64,000 bases of DNA from NCBI RefSeq assembly GCF_000214035.2, contig NZ_AFHG01000057.1, positions 226,131 through 290,130 on the forward strand, given 5' to 3'. Of this stretch, positions 34,927 to 45,556 are shown in pieces. Every line of letters starts with the position of its first letter. Positions within the stretch are counted from its first letter, which is position 1. The translations under genes and the position numbers were made by a program. This DNA comes from Methyloversatilis universalis FAM5. GTDB lineage: Bacteria > Pseudomonadota > Gammaproteobacteria > Burkholderiales > Rhodocyclaceae. The notes beneath the pieces are model-generated. The model ran no database searches. It was not told the DNA's origin and saw only the letters and a list, made by a program, of their open reading frames with translations.

Positions 34927-35703
34927 TCAGCCGGCCAGATCCAGCGTATCGCCCACCCGCAGCACGCCGTCGCCCACCACCTCCAGATAGATGCCGAGGT
35001 CGCGGTGGCCGTAGCGTTCCATCATCGTGGCGGGAATGGTCATGTCGCGCTGCGCGGAGAGCGGATTGACGCCGGTGGCCGCGCAGCGCGGCGTGCGCAT
35101 GACCGCGCGCAGCTTCACCTCGCCGATGCTCAGTTCGCGGTCCAGCCAGCCGGCTTCGCTCCACGGTTCGGCACCGTCGATGTAGAGGTTGGCGCGGAAG
35201 CGCATCGGATCGATGTCCACCCCCCATTCCTCGCTCATGCGGCGCACGGTCGCCAGATTGATCAGCGATACCGCATTCATCATGCTGTGCGACAGCACGC
35301 TCACGTCGGTGAAGCGGAAGCCCTCGCCGGCGACGAAGGCCGGTGGCGCCTCGAAGCGGGCGCCGAGGTGGCGGGCGACGAAACCGGCGAAGCGGTCGCA
35401 GGCGGCAGCATCGTCGAGGTCGATGTCCAGCGCGCCGCCGTCCGGCGTGCGCACGGTCAGGCGCCGGCCGTCCTCGTCCACGTGCGTGGTGAGCGCGGCC
35501 AGCGCCGGGTGGTCCATCAGCGCGATGAAATCGGTTTTCGGCCGCGGCTGGTAGCGCCCGGCGTCGAAGTCCCAGCTGCCGTTGGTGAGTGCGTACATGC
35601 GGTCCAGCGGCAGGCCTTCGCCGGCGCGCAGGGTGACCCGGTCCAGCGGCTCGGCGGACAGGCCCTTGAGCGGATATCGATAGAGCTGACGAAGCGTGAT
35701 CAT
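34927..35703 (-). CDS. MOSC-domain protein (molybdenum-sulfur carrier type, YcbX-like)
   Basis: 258-aa protein with an N-terminal MOSC_N beta-barrel (LRQLYRYPLKGLSAEPLDRV) and a C-terminal MOSC domain. The conserved Cys lies in MRTPRCAATGVNP, the position that binds sulfurated molybdenum cofactor. RFRANLYIDGAEPWSE is the family motif. Related proteins (YcbX, mARC) reduce N-hydroxylated compounds or handle Mo cofactor sulfur. ATG 35703 is the start typical of the family (MITLRQLYRYPLKG). It is divergent from the ArsR-type gene, 128 bases away. Confidence 0.87.
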   Translation of the reverse strand: MITLRQLYRYPLKGLSAEPLDRVTLRAGEGLPLDRMYALTNGSWDFDAGRYQPRPKTDFIALMDHPALAALTTHVDEDGRRLTVRTPDGGALDIDLDDAAACDRFAGFVARHLGARFEAPPAFVAGEGFRFTDVSVLSHSMMNAVSLINLATVRRMSEEWGVDIDPMRFRANLYIDGAEPWSEAGWLDRELSIGEVKLRAVMRTPRCAATGVNPLSAQRDMTIPATMMERYGHRDLGIYLEVVGDGVLRVGDTLDLAG

Positions 35704-35802
35704 GGCGGTGCGGATGAGAAGGTCGGGTCCGCGCATGCTGTGTGTGGCCTGCGGCGGCGGCAATAAGTCGTTCACCGGAGGCCGGACCATACTTGCTTGA
35801 AA

Positions 35803-35828
35803 AACAATATATCTAGAGATATATTGTT
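35803..35828. promoter_or_regulatory. 26-bp perfect palindrome, probable operator of the BigR-like repressor
   Basis: AACAATATATCT (35803-35814), AG, AGATATATTGTT (35817-35828). It lies 3 bases before the regulator's start codon, where promoter and ribosome site must be, and is strikingly AT-rich against its surroundings. BigR/SqrR-type repressors bind AT-rich palindromes, so autorepression is likely. TTGCTT at 35793-35798 may be the -35 element. Confidence 0.8.
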
Positions 35829-35831
35829 GCC

Positions 35832-36134
35832 ATGGACGACCCGACCCTCGACGACCTGCGCACTTCCGCCTCGCGTGCCTGCGCGCTGCTACGCGTGCTG
35901 GCGCACGAGGACAGGCTGGTGCTGCTGTGCCGGCTGGCGCAGGGCGAACACACGGTGGGGGAACTGGAAGCCGCGCTGGGCATCGTGCAGCCCACGCTGT
36001 CGCAGCAGCTCGGCGTGCTGCGCCGCGAAGGTCTGGTCGATACCCGGCGCGACGGCAAGTACATCCATTACCGCATCGCCAGTGACGACGCGCTGGCCCT
36101 GATGCAGACCCTGCACGCGCGCTTCTGCGCGTAA
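35832..36134 (+). CDS. ArsR-family thiol-sensing repressor, BigR/SqrR type
   Basis: 100-aa winged-helix repressor. The HTH is ELEAALGIVQPTLSQQLGVL and the wing RRDGKYIHYRI. Cys33 and Cys99 are 66 residues apart, the same spacing as the redox pair of BigR and SqrR, which sense hydrogen sulfide/persulfide by forming a disulfide or tetrasulfide bridge. Cys17 is extra. No metal-binding ArsR motif (ELCVCD) is present. It is followed 23 bases later by two sulfur-transport membrane genes, the usual BigR-type targets, and preceded by a perfect palindrome. Confidence 0.92.
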   Translation: MDDPTLDDLRTSASRACALLRVLAHEDRLVLLCRLAQGEHTVGELEAALGIVQPTLSQQLGVLRREGLVDTRRDGKYIHYRIASDDALALMQTLHARFCA

Positions 36135-36157
36135 CCCCCTTCTGACGGAGACAGACG

Positions 36158-36592
36158 ATGAATATCGCATGGGACGCCTTCACGCCCTGGGCCTCGCTGG
36201 CCGGTGGCGCGCTGATCGGGCTGTCGGCCGCGCTGCTGATCCTGGGCAGCGGGCGGGTGGCGGGCATCAGCGGCATCGTCGGCGGGCTGCTGAAACCGGG
36301 CGGACCGGAACTGCCGTGGCGGCTGGCTTTTCTGGTGGGCCTGATCGGCGCACCGCTGGTGTGGGGTCTGTTCGCGGCGCCACCCGAGGCGCAGCCGGTG
36401 GCCGGGACCGGCACCCTGGTGCTGGCCGGCCTGCTGGTCGGCGTCGGCACCCGCTATGGCGCCGGCTGCACCAGCGGTCACGGCGTGTGCGGCCTGTCGC
36501 GGCTGTCGCCGCGCTCGCTGGTGGCCACGCTGTCCTTCATGGCGGCCGGCTTCGTCACCGTCTATGTCGTCCGTCACCTGATCGGAGGCTGA
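36158..36592 (+). CDS. YeeE/YedE-family sulfur-transport protein, first half
   Basis: 144-aa membrane protein with about four helices and the conserved Cys loop [20 protein letters not shown]. These Cys residues pass thiosulfate or sulfane sulfur in YeeE. Together with the next gene it makes up a full two-repeat YeeE/YedE unit. ATG 36158 has GACGGAGAC upstream. Regulated, most likely, by the preceding BigR-like repressor. Confidence 0.92.
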   Translation: MNIAWDAFTPWASLAGGALIGLSAALLILGSGRVAGISGIVGGLLKPGGPELPWRLAFLVGLIGAPLVWGLFAAPPEAQPVAGTGTLVLAGLLVGVGTRYGAGCTSGHGVCGLSRLSPRSLVATLSFMAAGFVTVYVVRHLIGG

Positions 36593-36594
36593 AC

Positions 36595-37011
36595 ATGCAG
36601 GCATTGATCGCACTCGTGGCCGGGCTGGTGTTCGGCGTCGGCCTGCTGCTGTCGGGCATGGCCAATCCGGCCAAGGTGGCCGGTTTTCTTGATCTCGCAG
36701 GCAGCTGGGATCCGTCGCTCGCGCTGGTGATGGGCGGCGCGATCGCGGTGGCGCTGCCGGCCTTCACGCTGGCGAAGAAGCGCAGCCGCGCCTGGGCCGG
36801 CTGCGCGCTCACGCTGCCGACCGCGAACCGGATCGACGCGCCGCTGGTGCTGGGCAGTCTGGCCTTCGGCGCCGGCTGGGGACTGGCCGGCTACTGCCCG
36901 GGCCCGGCGCTGGTGTCGCTGGGCATGGGTTCGGCGCCGGCCGGGGTGTTCGTGCTTGCCATGCTCGCGGGCATGGGGGCGCACGCGTGGCTTACGCGGT
37001 CGCGGGCGTGA
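36595..37011 (+). CDS. DUF6691/YeeE-family protein, second half
   Basis: 138-aa membrane protein starting MQALIALVAGLVFGVGLLLS, with LLLSGMANPAKVAGFLDLAG and the Cys motif GLAGYCPGPALVSLG. It begins 2 bases after the first half's stop with a GGAGG site inside it, showing tight coupling. The pair should import or move sulfane sulfur or thiosulfate. Its 3' end overlaps the convergent nitronate monooxygenase gene by 20 bases. Confidence 0.92.
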   Translation: MQALIALVAGLVFGVGLLLSGMANPAKVAGFLDLAGSWDPSLALVMGGAIAVALPAFTLAKKRSRAWAGCALTLPTANRIDAPLVLGSLAFGAGWGLAGYCPGPALVSLGMGSAPAGVFVLAMLAGMGAHAWLTRSRA

Positions 37012-38218
37012 GCAGGTAGTCGAACAGCGCGCGCACGCTGCGGATCTGGTCGCCGAAAGGCAGGGCGCCGCGGCCGCGGAAGAACAGGCCGGTCTTCAGG
37101 TCGCCCTTCAGCGCGGCGGCCAGCTGGTGGTCGATGCAGAACTGGCCCCAGCCGATCAGGCCGTCGCGCAGCCCGCACTGGGCCAGGCAGTCGAAGCTCT
37201 TGGCGCAGCGCGCCTTCACATGGGCCACCGCCTGCGTGCGGTCGATCAGCGACAGGTATTTCTGCAGCCAGGGTGTGCGCACCGCGCGTGCCGGCAGACC
37301 GGCCACGCTGGTGAACTCGACCAGATCCTCGTCGCGTGCGGTGGCCAGCACCTGCTTGAAGGCGGTGTCGGCGTCGCATTCCTCGGTCACCGCGAAAGCG
37401 GTGCCGAACTGCACCGCCGCGGCGCCCAGTGCCTGCATGCGGCGGATGTCCTGGTGGCTGCGCAGGCCGCCGGCGACGATGACCGGTACCTGGCCTTCGA
37501 GACCGGCCTTCCGGAGCACCTCCAGCGTCTCCGGCACCACGCGCTCGAAATCGAAGCGCGGGTCCTGGGTGTCGGCCACCTTGGCCGCGCCCAGATGGCC
37601 AGCCGCCCAGCCCGGATGTTCCAGCACCACCGCGTCCGGCATGCGCTGCTTGCGCTCCCACTTGCGCAAAATGAGCTGCACGCCGCGCGCGTCCGACAGG
37701 ATGGGGATGAGCGCCGCCTTCGGGTGTTCGCGCGCGAGGTCAGGCAGGTCCAGCGGCAGGCCGGCGCCGACCACCACCGCATCGATGCCCGCCTGCAGCG
37801 CGGTCTTCACGTGTTCCGCGTAGGCACTGACTGCACGCATCACGTTCACCGCCAGCAGGCCGCGGCCGCCGGCGAGGGTTTTCGCGGCGGCGATTTCCCG
37901 ACGCAGCGCCTCTTCGTTGGCAGCGTCGATTTCGCGCTTGGCTTCTTCGCCGCGCAGACCGCGGGTGCGCTCCATCAGGTCGGGGTGATGCCGGCGCAGG
38001 TCGACCGACGAAATCGTGCCGACGCCGCCCTGCAGCGCCACGTTGCCGGCCAGCCGGTGAGCCGACACGCCGACGCCCATGCCGCCCTGGACGATGGGCA
38101 GCAGCGTGCGTCCGGCCAGCCGCAGCGGCTGCAGGCCGCTGCGGGCAAACAGATCGGAATCGGGGTGCAGCGGGGCGGCCGCCGACAGGGCGCCGGATTC
38201 AGGCTGGGAATGCATCAT
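36992..38218 (-). CDS. Nitronate monooxygenase-like FMN enzyme (2-nitropropane dioxygenase family)
   Basis: About 408-aa TIM-barrel flavoenzyme. LLPIVQGGMGVGVSAHRLAG at the N-terminus, VPVIVAGGLRSHQDIRRMQA and GAAAVQFGTAFAVTEE (FMN phosphate site) are typical. The C-terminal part (RCAKSFDCLAQCGLRDG) has several Cys and belongs to a longer subgroup; its substrate is unknown. The start is uncertain among ATG 38218, ATG 38215 and GTG 38251; none has a clear ribosome site. Confidence 0.85.
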   Translation of the reverse strand: MMHSQPESGALSAAAPLHPDSDLFARSGLQPLRLAGRTLLPIVQGGMGVGVSAHRLAGNVALQGGVGTISSVDLRRHHPDLMERTRGLRGEEAKREIDAANEEALRREIAAAKTLAGGRGLLAVNVMRAVSAYAEHVKTALQAGIDAVVVGAGLPLDLPDLAREHPKAALIPILSDARGVQLILRKWERKQRMPDAVVLEHPGWAAGHLGAAKVADTQDPRFDFERVVPETLEVLRKAGLEGQVPVIVAGGLRSHQDIRRMQALGAAAVQFGTAFAVTEECDADTAFKQVLATARDEDLVEFTSVAGLPARAVRTPWLQKYLSLIDRTQAVAHVKARCAKSFDCLAQCGLRDGLIGWGQFCIDHQLAAALKGDLKTGLFFRGRGALPFGDQIRSVRALFDYLLTPATA

Positions 38219-38325
38219 GACGGAGCGGACCGGGTGCGCGGAGGGCGTCACGATAGCCGTCGGTTCCGGCGCCCGGCTTGAGCGAGGTCAAGCTGACGGA
38301 ACAACGCGGCGGACCGCCGTAAACG

Positions 38326-38363
38326 ACAGGTGCCCACCCGTACGAAGCCGGGTGGGCACCTGT
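38326..38363 (-). terminator. Strong hairpin after the second PEP-CTERM gene
   Basis: ACAGGTGCCCACCCG (38326-38340) pairs perfectly with CGGGTGGGCACCTGT (38349-38363) around 8 bases. There is no long T-run, so termination may be partial; it could also protect transcript ends. Confidence 0.6.
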
Positions 38364-38383
38364 GTCAGCGGGGTGTCAGACGA

Positions 38384-39937
38384 TCAGCCGAGGCGACGCC
38401 GTGCGGCCAGACCGATCAGACCGAGACCGGCCAGCAGCATGGCGTATGTTTCCGGCTCCGGCACCGGCGCCAGGCGGAACACCGACGTGGTGCTCGACAC
38501 TTCGTTCGAGAAGGCGATGTAGGCGTAGCCATCCAGCACATAGCCTTCCAGGCCTTCCGGCGCCATGTCGCCATCCGACTTCAGCATGCGCACGAAGGTG
38601 GTGTGTGCGGGGTCGGTGATGTCGAACACCGCGAGCGCGGCGACGCGGCTGCCGACGGCGGCGTCGTCATTGTTGTAGGCGGTGCGCTCAAGGCCGACGA
38701 AGGCAAAGCTGCGGTCGCCGATGGTCATCACTTCGACGCTTTCCGGCTCCACACCCTTGTCGCGGCTGCGAGCGTCGTTGTAGATGCCCAGCGTCATCGC
38801 TTCGCGGTCGAGGATTTCGCCGCTGTCGTAAATGATCGTGCCGTCGGTCGCGCGGATCGAGAACGAACGGCCGCCGGCGGCGTACAGATTGCCGGTCGAC
38901 GAATCGGTGTTGGACACGCGCAGATTGGTCAGCGTACCGGTGGCGCCCAGCGAACTGGCGGCCGAACGGTCACCGTCGTCCTCGCGAAAGTCGCCTTCGT
39001 TGGCGAGCAGCACATAGGTCTGGCCGTTGCGCTCATACACCGCCATGCCGTCCGGCATGTACAGGCCCTTCACGTTCGGCGAAATCAGGTCGTAGCCGCT
39101 GGTACCGGTCTTGTTGCCGTTGTTCAGCGGGTCGATGCGGTTGCCCGGCAGGCTGAAATCCTTGGCGCCGAGGCCGATCACGCTCTCGAACCGGCCGGTC
39201 TGCAGGTTCAGCACGCCCATCGCGTTGGCTTCCTGCAGCGACACGTAGGCCTGGGTGCCGGCCGCATTCACCGCGATGTATTCCGGCTCGAAGTCCATGC
39301 CGGTATTGCTGCGGATGTGGCTGCCGGTCTGCGCCACGCCGGCCAGCGTGGCGGTGGCGCTGACGCTGCGGGTGTTCATGTCGATGATGCTCACGCTGCC
39401 GACCGGGTCGTTCGGCGCGGCACCATAGACGCGCGGCACGGTGGTGCCGATGCGGCTGCCGTAGGTGTTCGGCGTGGCTTCGTTGGCGACCAGCAGCTTG
39501 CTGCCGTCCTTGGTGAAGGTGAGCATGTCGGGCAGGGCGCCGACGGTGATGCTGTTCACGCCGCTGGCCAGTGCGCGGGTGTGGGTGTCGAACAGCTTGA
39601 CCACGCCCGGCTGGGTGCGGTCAGCCGTGTTCTCGATGGCAAAGGCGGCGATGCCGTTATGGACCGACACGCTGTTGATGGCGCCCCAGGGCGACACGTC
39701 GATGCGCTGCAGGAAGCTGCCGGTGGCCGCGTCGAGCACGTCCACACCGCTGACGCCGGCCACCCACAGGGTTTTCGTGGCGCTGTCGAAGCTGACGATT
39801 TCCGACAGGAAGCCGTTGCTGGCGCTGTGCTGGAAGGTCCAGGCCTTGCTGGCGTCGTCGATCAGGCTGGCGGCGGAGGCCGGCACGGCGGCCGACAGGG
39901 CGGCGGCCATGGCGGCCGCGAGCAGGTTCTTTTTCAT
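38384..39937 (-). CDS. PEP-CTERM choice-of-anchor I beta-propeller protein
   Basis: 517-aa exported protein with signal peptide MKKNLLAAAMAAALSAAVPA and PEP-CTERM tail VPEPETYAMLLAGLGLIGLA plus ARRRLG. The body is a beta-propeller of the choice-of-anchor I type (WVAGVSGVDVLDAATGSFLQ, FEPEYIAVNAAGTQAYVSLQ, PEGLEGYVLDGYAYIAFSN), related to phytase-like or esterase-like secreted proteins. Anchoring by exosortase to the cell surface is expected. ATG 39937 is fixed by the signal peptide. Enzymatic activity cannot be read from the sequence. Confidence 0.9.
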   Translation of the reverse strand: MKKNLLAAAMAAALSAAVPASAASLIDDASKAWTFQHSASNGFLSEIVSFDSATKTLWVAGVSGVDVLDAATGSFLQRIDVSPWGAINSVSVHNGIAAFAIENTADRTQPGVVKLFDTHTRALASGVNSITVGALPDMLTFTKDGSKLLVANEATPNTYGSRIGTTVPRVYGAAPNDPVGSVSIIDMNTRSVSATATLAGVAQTGSHIRSNTGMDFEPEYIAVNAAGTQAYVSLQEANAMGVLNLQTGRFESVIGLGAKDFSLPGNRIDPLNNGNKTGTSGYDLISPNVKGLYMPDGMAVYERNGQTYVLLANEGDFREDDGDRSAASSLGATGTLTNLRVSNTDSSTGNLYAAGGRSFSIRATDGTIIYDSGEILDREAMTLGIYNDARSRDKGVEPESVEVMTIGDRSFAFVGLERTAYNNDDAAVGSRVAALAVFDITDPAHTTFVRMLKSDGDMAPEGLEGYVLDGYAYIAFSNEVSSTTSVFRLAPVPEPETYAMLLAGLGLIGLAARRRLG

Positions 39938-39995
39938 CGTTGTGCAGTCCGGTGGGTTCAATGACGCGCACCGTCCCCGCCGCTGCGGGGCGATG

Positions 39996-40055
39996 CATGA
40001 CGTCATGAAAACCGGGCTGCGTTACGAACACGTTACCGCCGGATGACACGTCATC
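39996..40055. promoter_or_regulatory. Palindrome cluster upstream of the PEP-CTERM propeller gene
   Basis: Three symmetric elements lie close together: CATGACGTCATG (39996-40007), direct repeats CGTTAC at 40020-40025 and 40031-40036 (11-base period), and GATGAC-AC-GTCATC (40042-40055). All fall in the gene's promoter interval. Two share the half-site ATGAC/GTCAT, as for one dimeric regulator binding twice. Confidence 0.5.
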
Positions 40056-40102
40056 AAGGTGCCATCCGGCTGCAATGCCGCGCCGGCCTGCCGGGTGACC
40101 GC

Positions 40103-43018
<2,916 letters not shown>

Positions 43019-43150
43019 GGTTCAACAGTCCTTTCCGGGTCGCTTTTGGCGCACCCTGTTTGAAGGTACCGGTCCGATGTCATGTCGACGTCGTGACCGG
43101 AGTCGAGGTTCAGCGTTTGAAGCTGGGTGTCTGCGATGCGTTCTGCGTAT

Positions 43151-44278
43151 CTATCTGCGATAGCGGTTGGGTACGAATGGAAAGGCGGTGAGGGCGGCCG
43201 CCACTTTCTGGCCGCGCGAGTCGATGAACAGCGGCGTGCCGGCGTCCTTTGCCGCACGGGCGATCGAGGCCATCGCGATCGGCCGGCCCAGCGTCGGGCT
43301 GTGGTTGCCGCTGGTGATGACGCCCAGTTCGCGGCCTTCCGCATCGACGATGCGGGCGCCGGCCCGCTGCGGCGCGCGGCCGTCCGGCAGCAGCGCGACA
43401 CGCACCTTTGCCGGCGGCGCGGCGAATTCGGCCAGGATGATGTCCGCGCCGGGAAAGCCGCCCGCGCGCGGGCCGCCGTGACGGCGCGCCGGCGCGACCG
43501 CCCAGCCTATCGAGGCGGACACCGGCGTCGTGCCGTCATCAATGTCGTTGCCGTACAGGCACATGCCGGCTTCCAGCCGCAGCGTGTCGCGCGCGCCGAG
43601 GCCGATCCAGCGCACCTGCGGGTGTTCGAGCAGGCGCGCGGCGAAGGCCGGGGCCGCGGCGGCCGGCAGCGAAATTTCGAAGCCGTCCTCGCCGGTGTAG
43701 CCAGAACGGCTGAGCCGCAGCCCGCCGGCAACCGCGTCCGGGTACTCACGCACGTCGAGAAAGCGCAGACCGGCCACATCGGCCAGCGGCTGCAGCACCG
43801 CTTCGGCCTGCGGGCCCTGCAGCGCCAGCAGCGCACGGTCTTCATGCAGCGTCACGCTGCAGTCGGCGCCCGGCGGGTGGGCGGCGAACTGCGCCTGCAC
43901 CTGGGCCAGACGGGCGGCGTTGCACACCACATGGAACACCGGCCCGACCTTCTGGATCATCAGGTCGTCGATGATGCCGCCGGCGTCATTGGTCAGCAGC
44001 GCATAGGTCTGGCGGCCGTCAGGCAGCGCGACCAGGTCGGCGGTGGTGAGCGATTCCAGCCAGGCGCAGGCGCCCGGACCGGACACTTCGATCTGCCCCA
44101 TATGGGACACGTCGAACAGGCCGGCGTGGGTGCGGGTGTGGAGATGTTCCTGCAGGATGCCCGGTACGTACTGGATGGGCATGTCCCAGCCGGCGAAGGT
44201 GACCATCTTGGCGCCGGCGGCGAGGTGCAGCGGGTGGAGCGGGGTGCGGCGCAGCGCCGCGGTGTTCGGGGTGTCCAT
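43151..44278 (-). CDS. gcvT: Aminomethyltransferase, T protein of glycine cleavage
   Basis: 375-aa tetrahydrofolate-dependent enzyme releasing ammonia and making methylene-THF from H-protein-bound aminomethyl. RRTPLHPLHLAAGAKMVTFA, FAGWDMPIQY, FDVSHMGQIEVSG and SGYTGEDGFEISLP are canonical. The start at 44278 has AAAGGATT upstream; the longer frame before it is not conserved-looking. First gene of the gcvT-gcvP pair. I see no glycine riboswitch in the 272 bases upstream. Confidence 0.97.
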   Translation of the reverse strand: MDTPNTAALRRTPLHPLHLAAGAKMVTFAGWDMPIQYVPGILQEHLHTRTHAGLFDVSHMGQIEVSGPGACAWLESLTTADLVALPDGRQTYALLTNDAGGIIDDLMIQKVGPVFHVVCNAARLAQVQAQFAAHPPGADCSVTLHEDRALLALQGPQAEAVLQPLADVAGLRFLDVREYPDAVAGGLRLSRSGYTGEDGFEISLPAAAAPAFAARLLEHPQVRWIGLGARDTLRLEAGMCLYGNDIDDGTTPVSASIGWAVAPARRHGGPRAGGFPGADIILAEFAAPPAKVRVALLPDGRAPQRAGARIVDAEGRELGVITSGNHSPTLGRPIAMASIARAAKDAGTPLFIDSRGQKVAAALTAFPFVPNRYRR

Positions 44279-44518
44279 TTCGGAATCCTTTCCAGCGCCG
44301 CAGCCGGAGGGTGACCGGTGAAGCGCATTGTGCCGGCACGCCGGGTGGGCGGGCCGAGGGCGCGCATGATGCCATGCAATAGACCACGGAATGGCGAGAC
44401 GGTTGTGTCCCTGTTGCATCCGGACGACGCCGGCCCTGTGCCGGCCGCCGGTACAGACCGGGCGGACACCGGAGCGGGCAGGCGATCCAGGTCAAGCCGC
44501 TGATGCACTGCGTCACGG

Positions 44519-44524
44519 TACAAT
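44519..44524 (+). promoter_or_regulatory. Putative -10 of the PCMT-rhodanese-tolC operon
   Basis: TACAAT 27 bases before the methyltransferase start, with a GAGGGGA ribosome site following. No convincing -35 is seen at 17 bases. The rest of 44279-44550 holds no gene or recognisable riboswitch. Confidence 0.5.
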
Positions 44525-44550
44525 CGCGGCTTCTTTGAGGGGATGGACAC

Positions 44551-45204
44551 ATGGATATCGAACAGGCGCGCTTCAATATGGTTGAACAGCAGATCCGGCC
44601 GTGGGATGTGCTGGAGCAGGAGGTGCTCGACCTGCTGTTCGTCGTGAAGCGCGAAACCTTCGTGCCGGCGCCGCTGCGCCAGCTCGCCTTCGTCGATACC
44701 GCGATTCCGCTGGGCCACGGCGCCGCCATGCTCGAACCCAAGATCGAGGCACGCGTGCTTCAGGAGCTGAAGCTGAAAAGCACCGACACCGTGCTCGAGA
44801 TCGGTACCGGTTCCGGCTACATGGCGGCGCTGCTCGGTGCCCGTGCGAGCCAGGTGACGACGGTGGAGATCGAACCGGCGCTGGCCGACATGGCCCGCCA
44901 GAATCTGGCGGCCGCCGGCGCGCTGAACGTGCGGGTCGAGGTCGGTGACGCGGCGCAGGGCTGGCCGACGCACGCGCCGTACGACGTCATCGTGGTGTCC
45001 GGCGCGCTGCCGGTGCTGCCGCAGGAGCTGGTTGCCCAGCTGCGTCCGGGCGGCCGCATGGTCGCCTTCATCGGCGAAGCGCCGGTCATGAACTGCGTGC
45101 TGGTGAAGCTGAACGCAGACGGCACCCAGTCGCAGGAAACGCTGTTCGAAACCGTGGTGCCGACGCTGCGCAACGCGCGTGGCGGCCAGCGCTTCGTCTT
45201 CTGA
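44551..45204 (+). CDS. Protein-L-isoaspartate O-methyltransferase family protein
   Basis: 217-aa SAM-dependent methyltransferase. MVEQQIRPWDVLEQEVLDLL and GHGAAMLEPKIEARVLQELK are the N-terminal PCMT segments. Motif I is VLEIGTGSGYMAALL, post-I VTTVEIEP and motif II YDVIVVSGALP. It is the betaproteobacterial form always found ahead of a rhodanese and a TolC gene, and may not repair isoaspartate as classical Pcm does: the usual substrate motif TxS is replaced by GHGAAM. First gene of a three-gene run. Confidence 0.9.
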   Translation: MDIEQARFNMVEQQIRPWDVLEQEVLDLLFVVKRETFVPAPLRQLAFVDTAIPLGHGAAMLEPKIEARVLQELKLKSTDTVLEIGTGSGYMAALLGARASQVTTVEIEPALADMARQNLAAAGALNVRVEVGDAAQGWPTHAPYDVIVVSGALPVLPQELVAQLRPGGRMVAFIGEAPVMNCVLVKLNADGTQSQETLFETVVPTLRNARGGQRFVF

Positions 45205-45214
45205 GGACGCCGCC

Positions 45215-45538
45215 ATGCAGCAGTTGTCGGTGACCGACCTGGCCGCCTGGCTTGCCGATGGCAGCCGTGAACAGCCCCAGGTCCTGGATGTGCGTGAAGA
45301 GCAGGAATGGGCCATCTGCCGCATCGAGGGCAGCCAGCTCATGCCGATGAACACCGTGCCGTCGCGGCTGCAGGATCTCGATCCGGAGCGGCCGCTGGTG
45401 TGCGTCTGCCACCACGGCGGCCGTTCGATGCAGGTCGCCATCTTTCTCGAGCGCAATGGTTTTCCCGACATCTACAACCTGAGCGGCGGGGTGGATGCCT
45501 GGGCGCTCGAGGTCGATCCCAAGATGGCGCGCTACTGA
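45215..45538 (+). CDS. Single-domain rhodanese (sulfurtransferase)
   Basis: 107-aa cytoplasmic rhodanese. VLDVREEQEWAICRIEGSQL and the active-site loop CVCHHGGRSMQV (CHHGGRS, catalytic Cys first) and NLSGGVDAWALEVDP are the family signatures. The start at 45215 lies 10 bases after the methyltransferase stop. The gene order is conserved in relatives; a functional connection to the neighbouring methyltransferase and TolC is unproven. Confidence 0.93.
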   Translation: MQQLSVTDLAAWLADGSREQPQVLDVREEQEWAICRIEGSQLMPMNTVPSRLQDLDPERPLVCVCHHGGRSMQVAIFLERNGFPDIYNLSGGVDAWALEVDPKMARY

Positions 45539-45556
45539 CCGGGCACACGATCCGCC

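Noticed and set aside
39996-40055. Pho box upstream of the PEP-CTERM propeller gene
   Set aside because: The 11-base period suggested one, but the repeats are CGTTAC, not CTGTCAT-like.
44279-44550. Glycine riboswitch before gcvT
   Set aside because: Looked for on the minus strand because gcv operons often have one; the conserved aptamer motifs are not visible.
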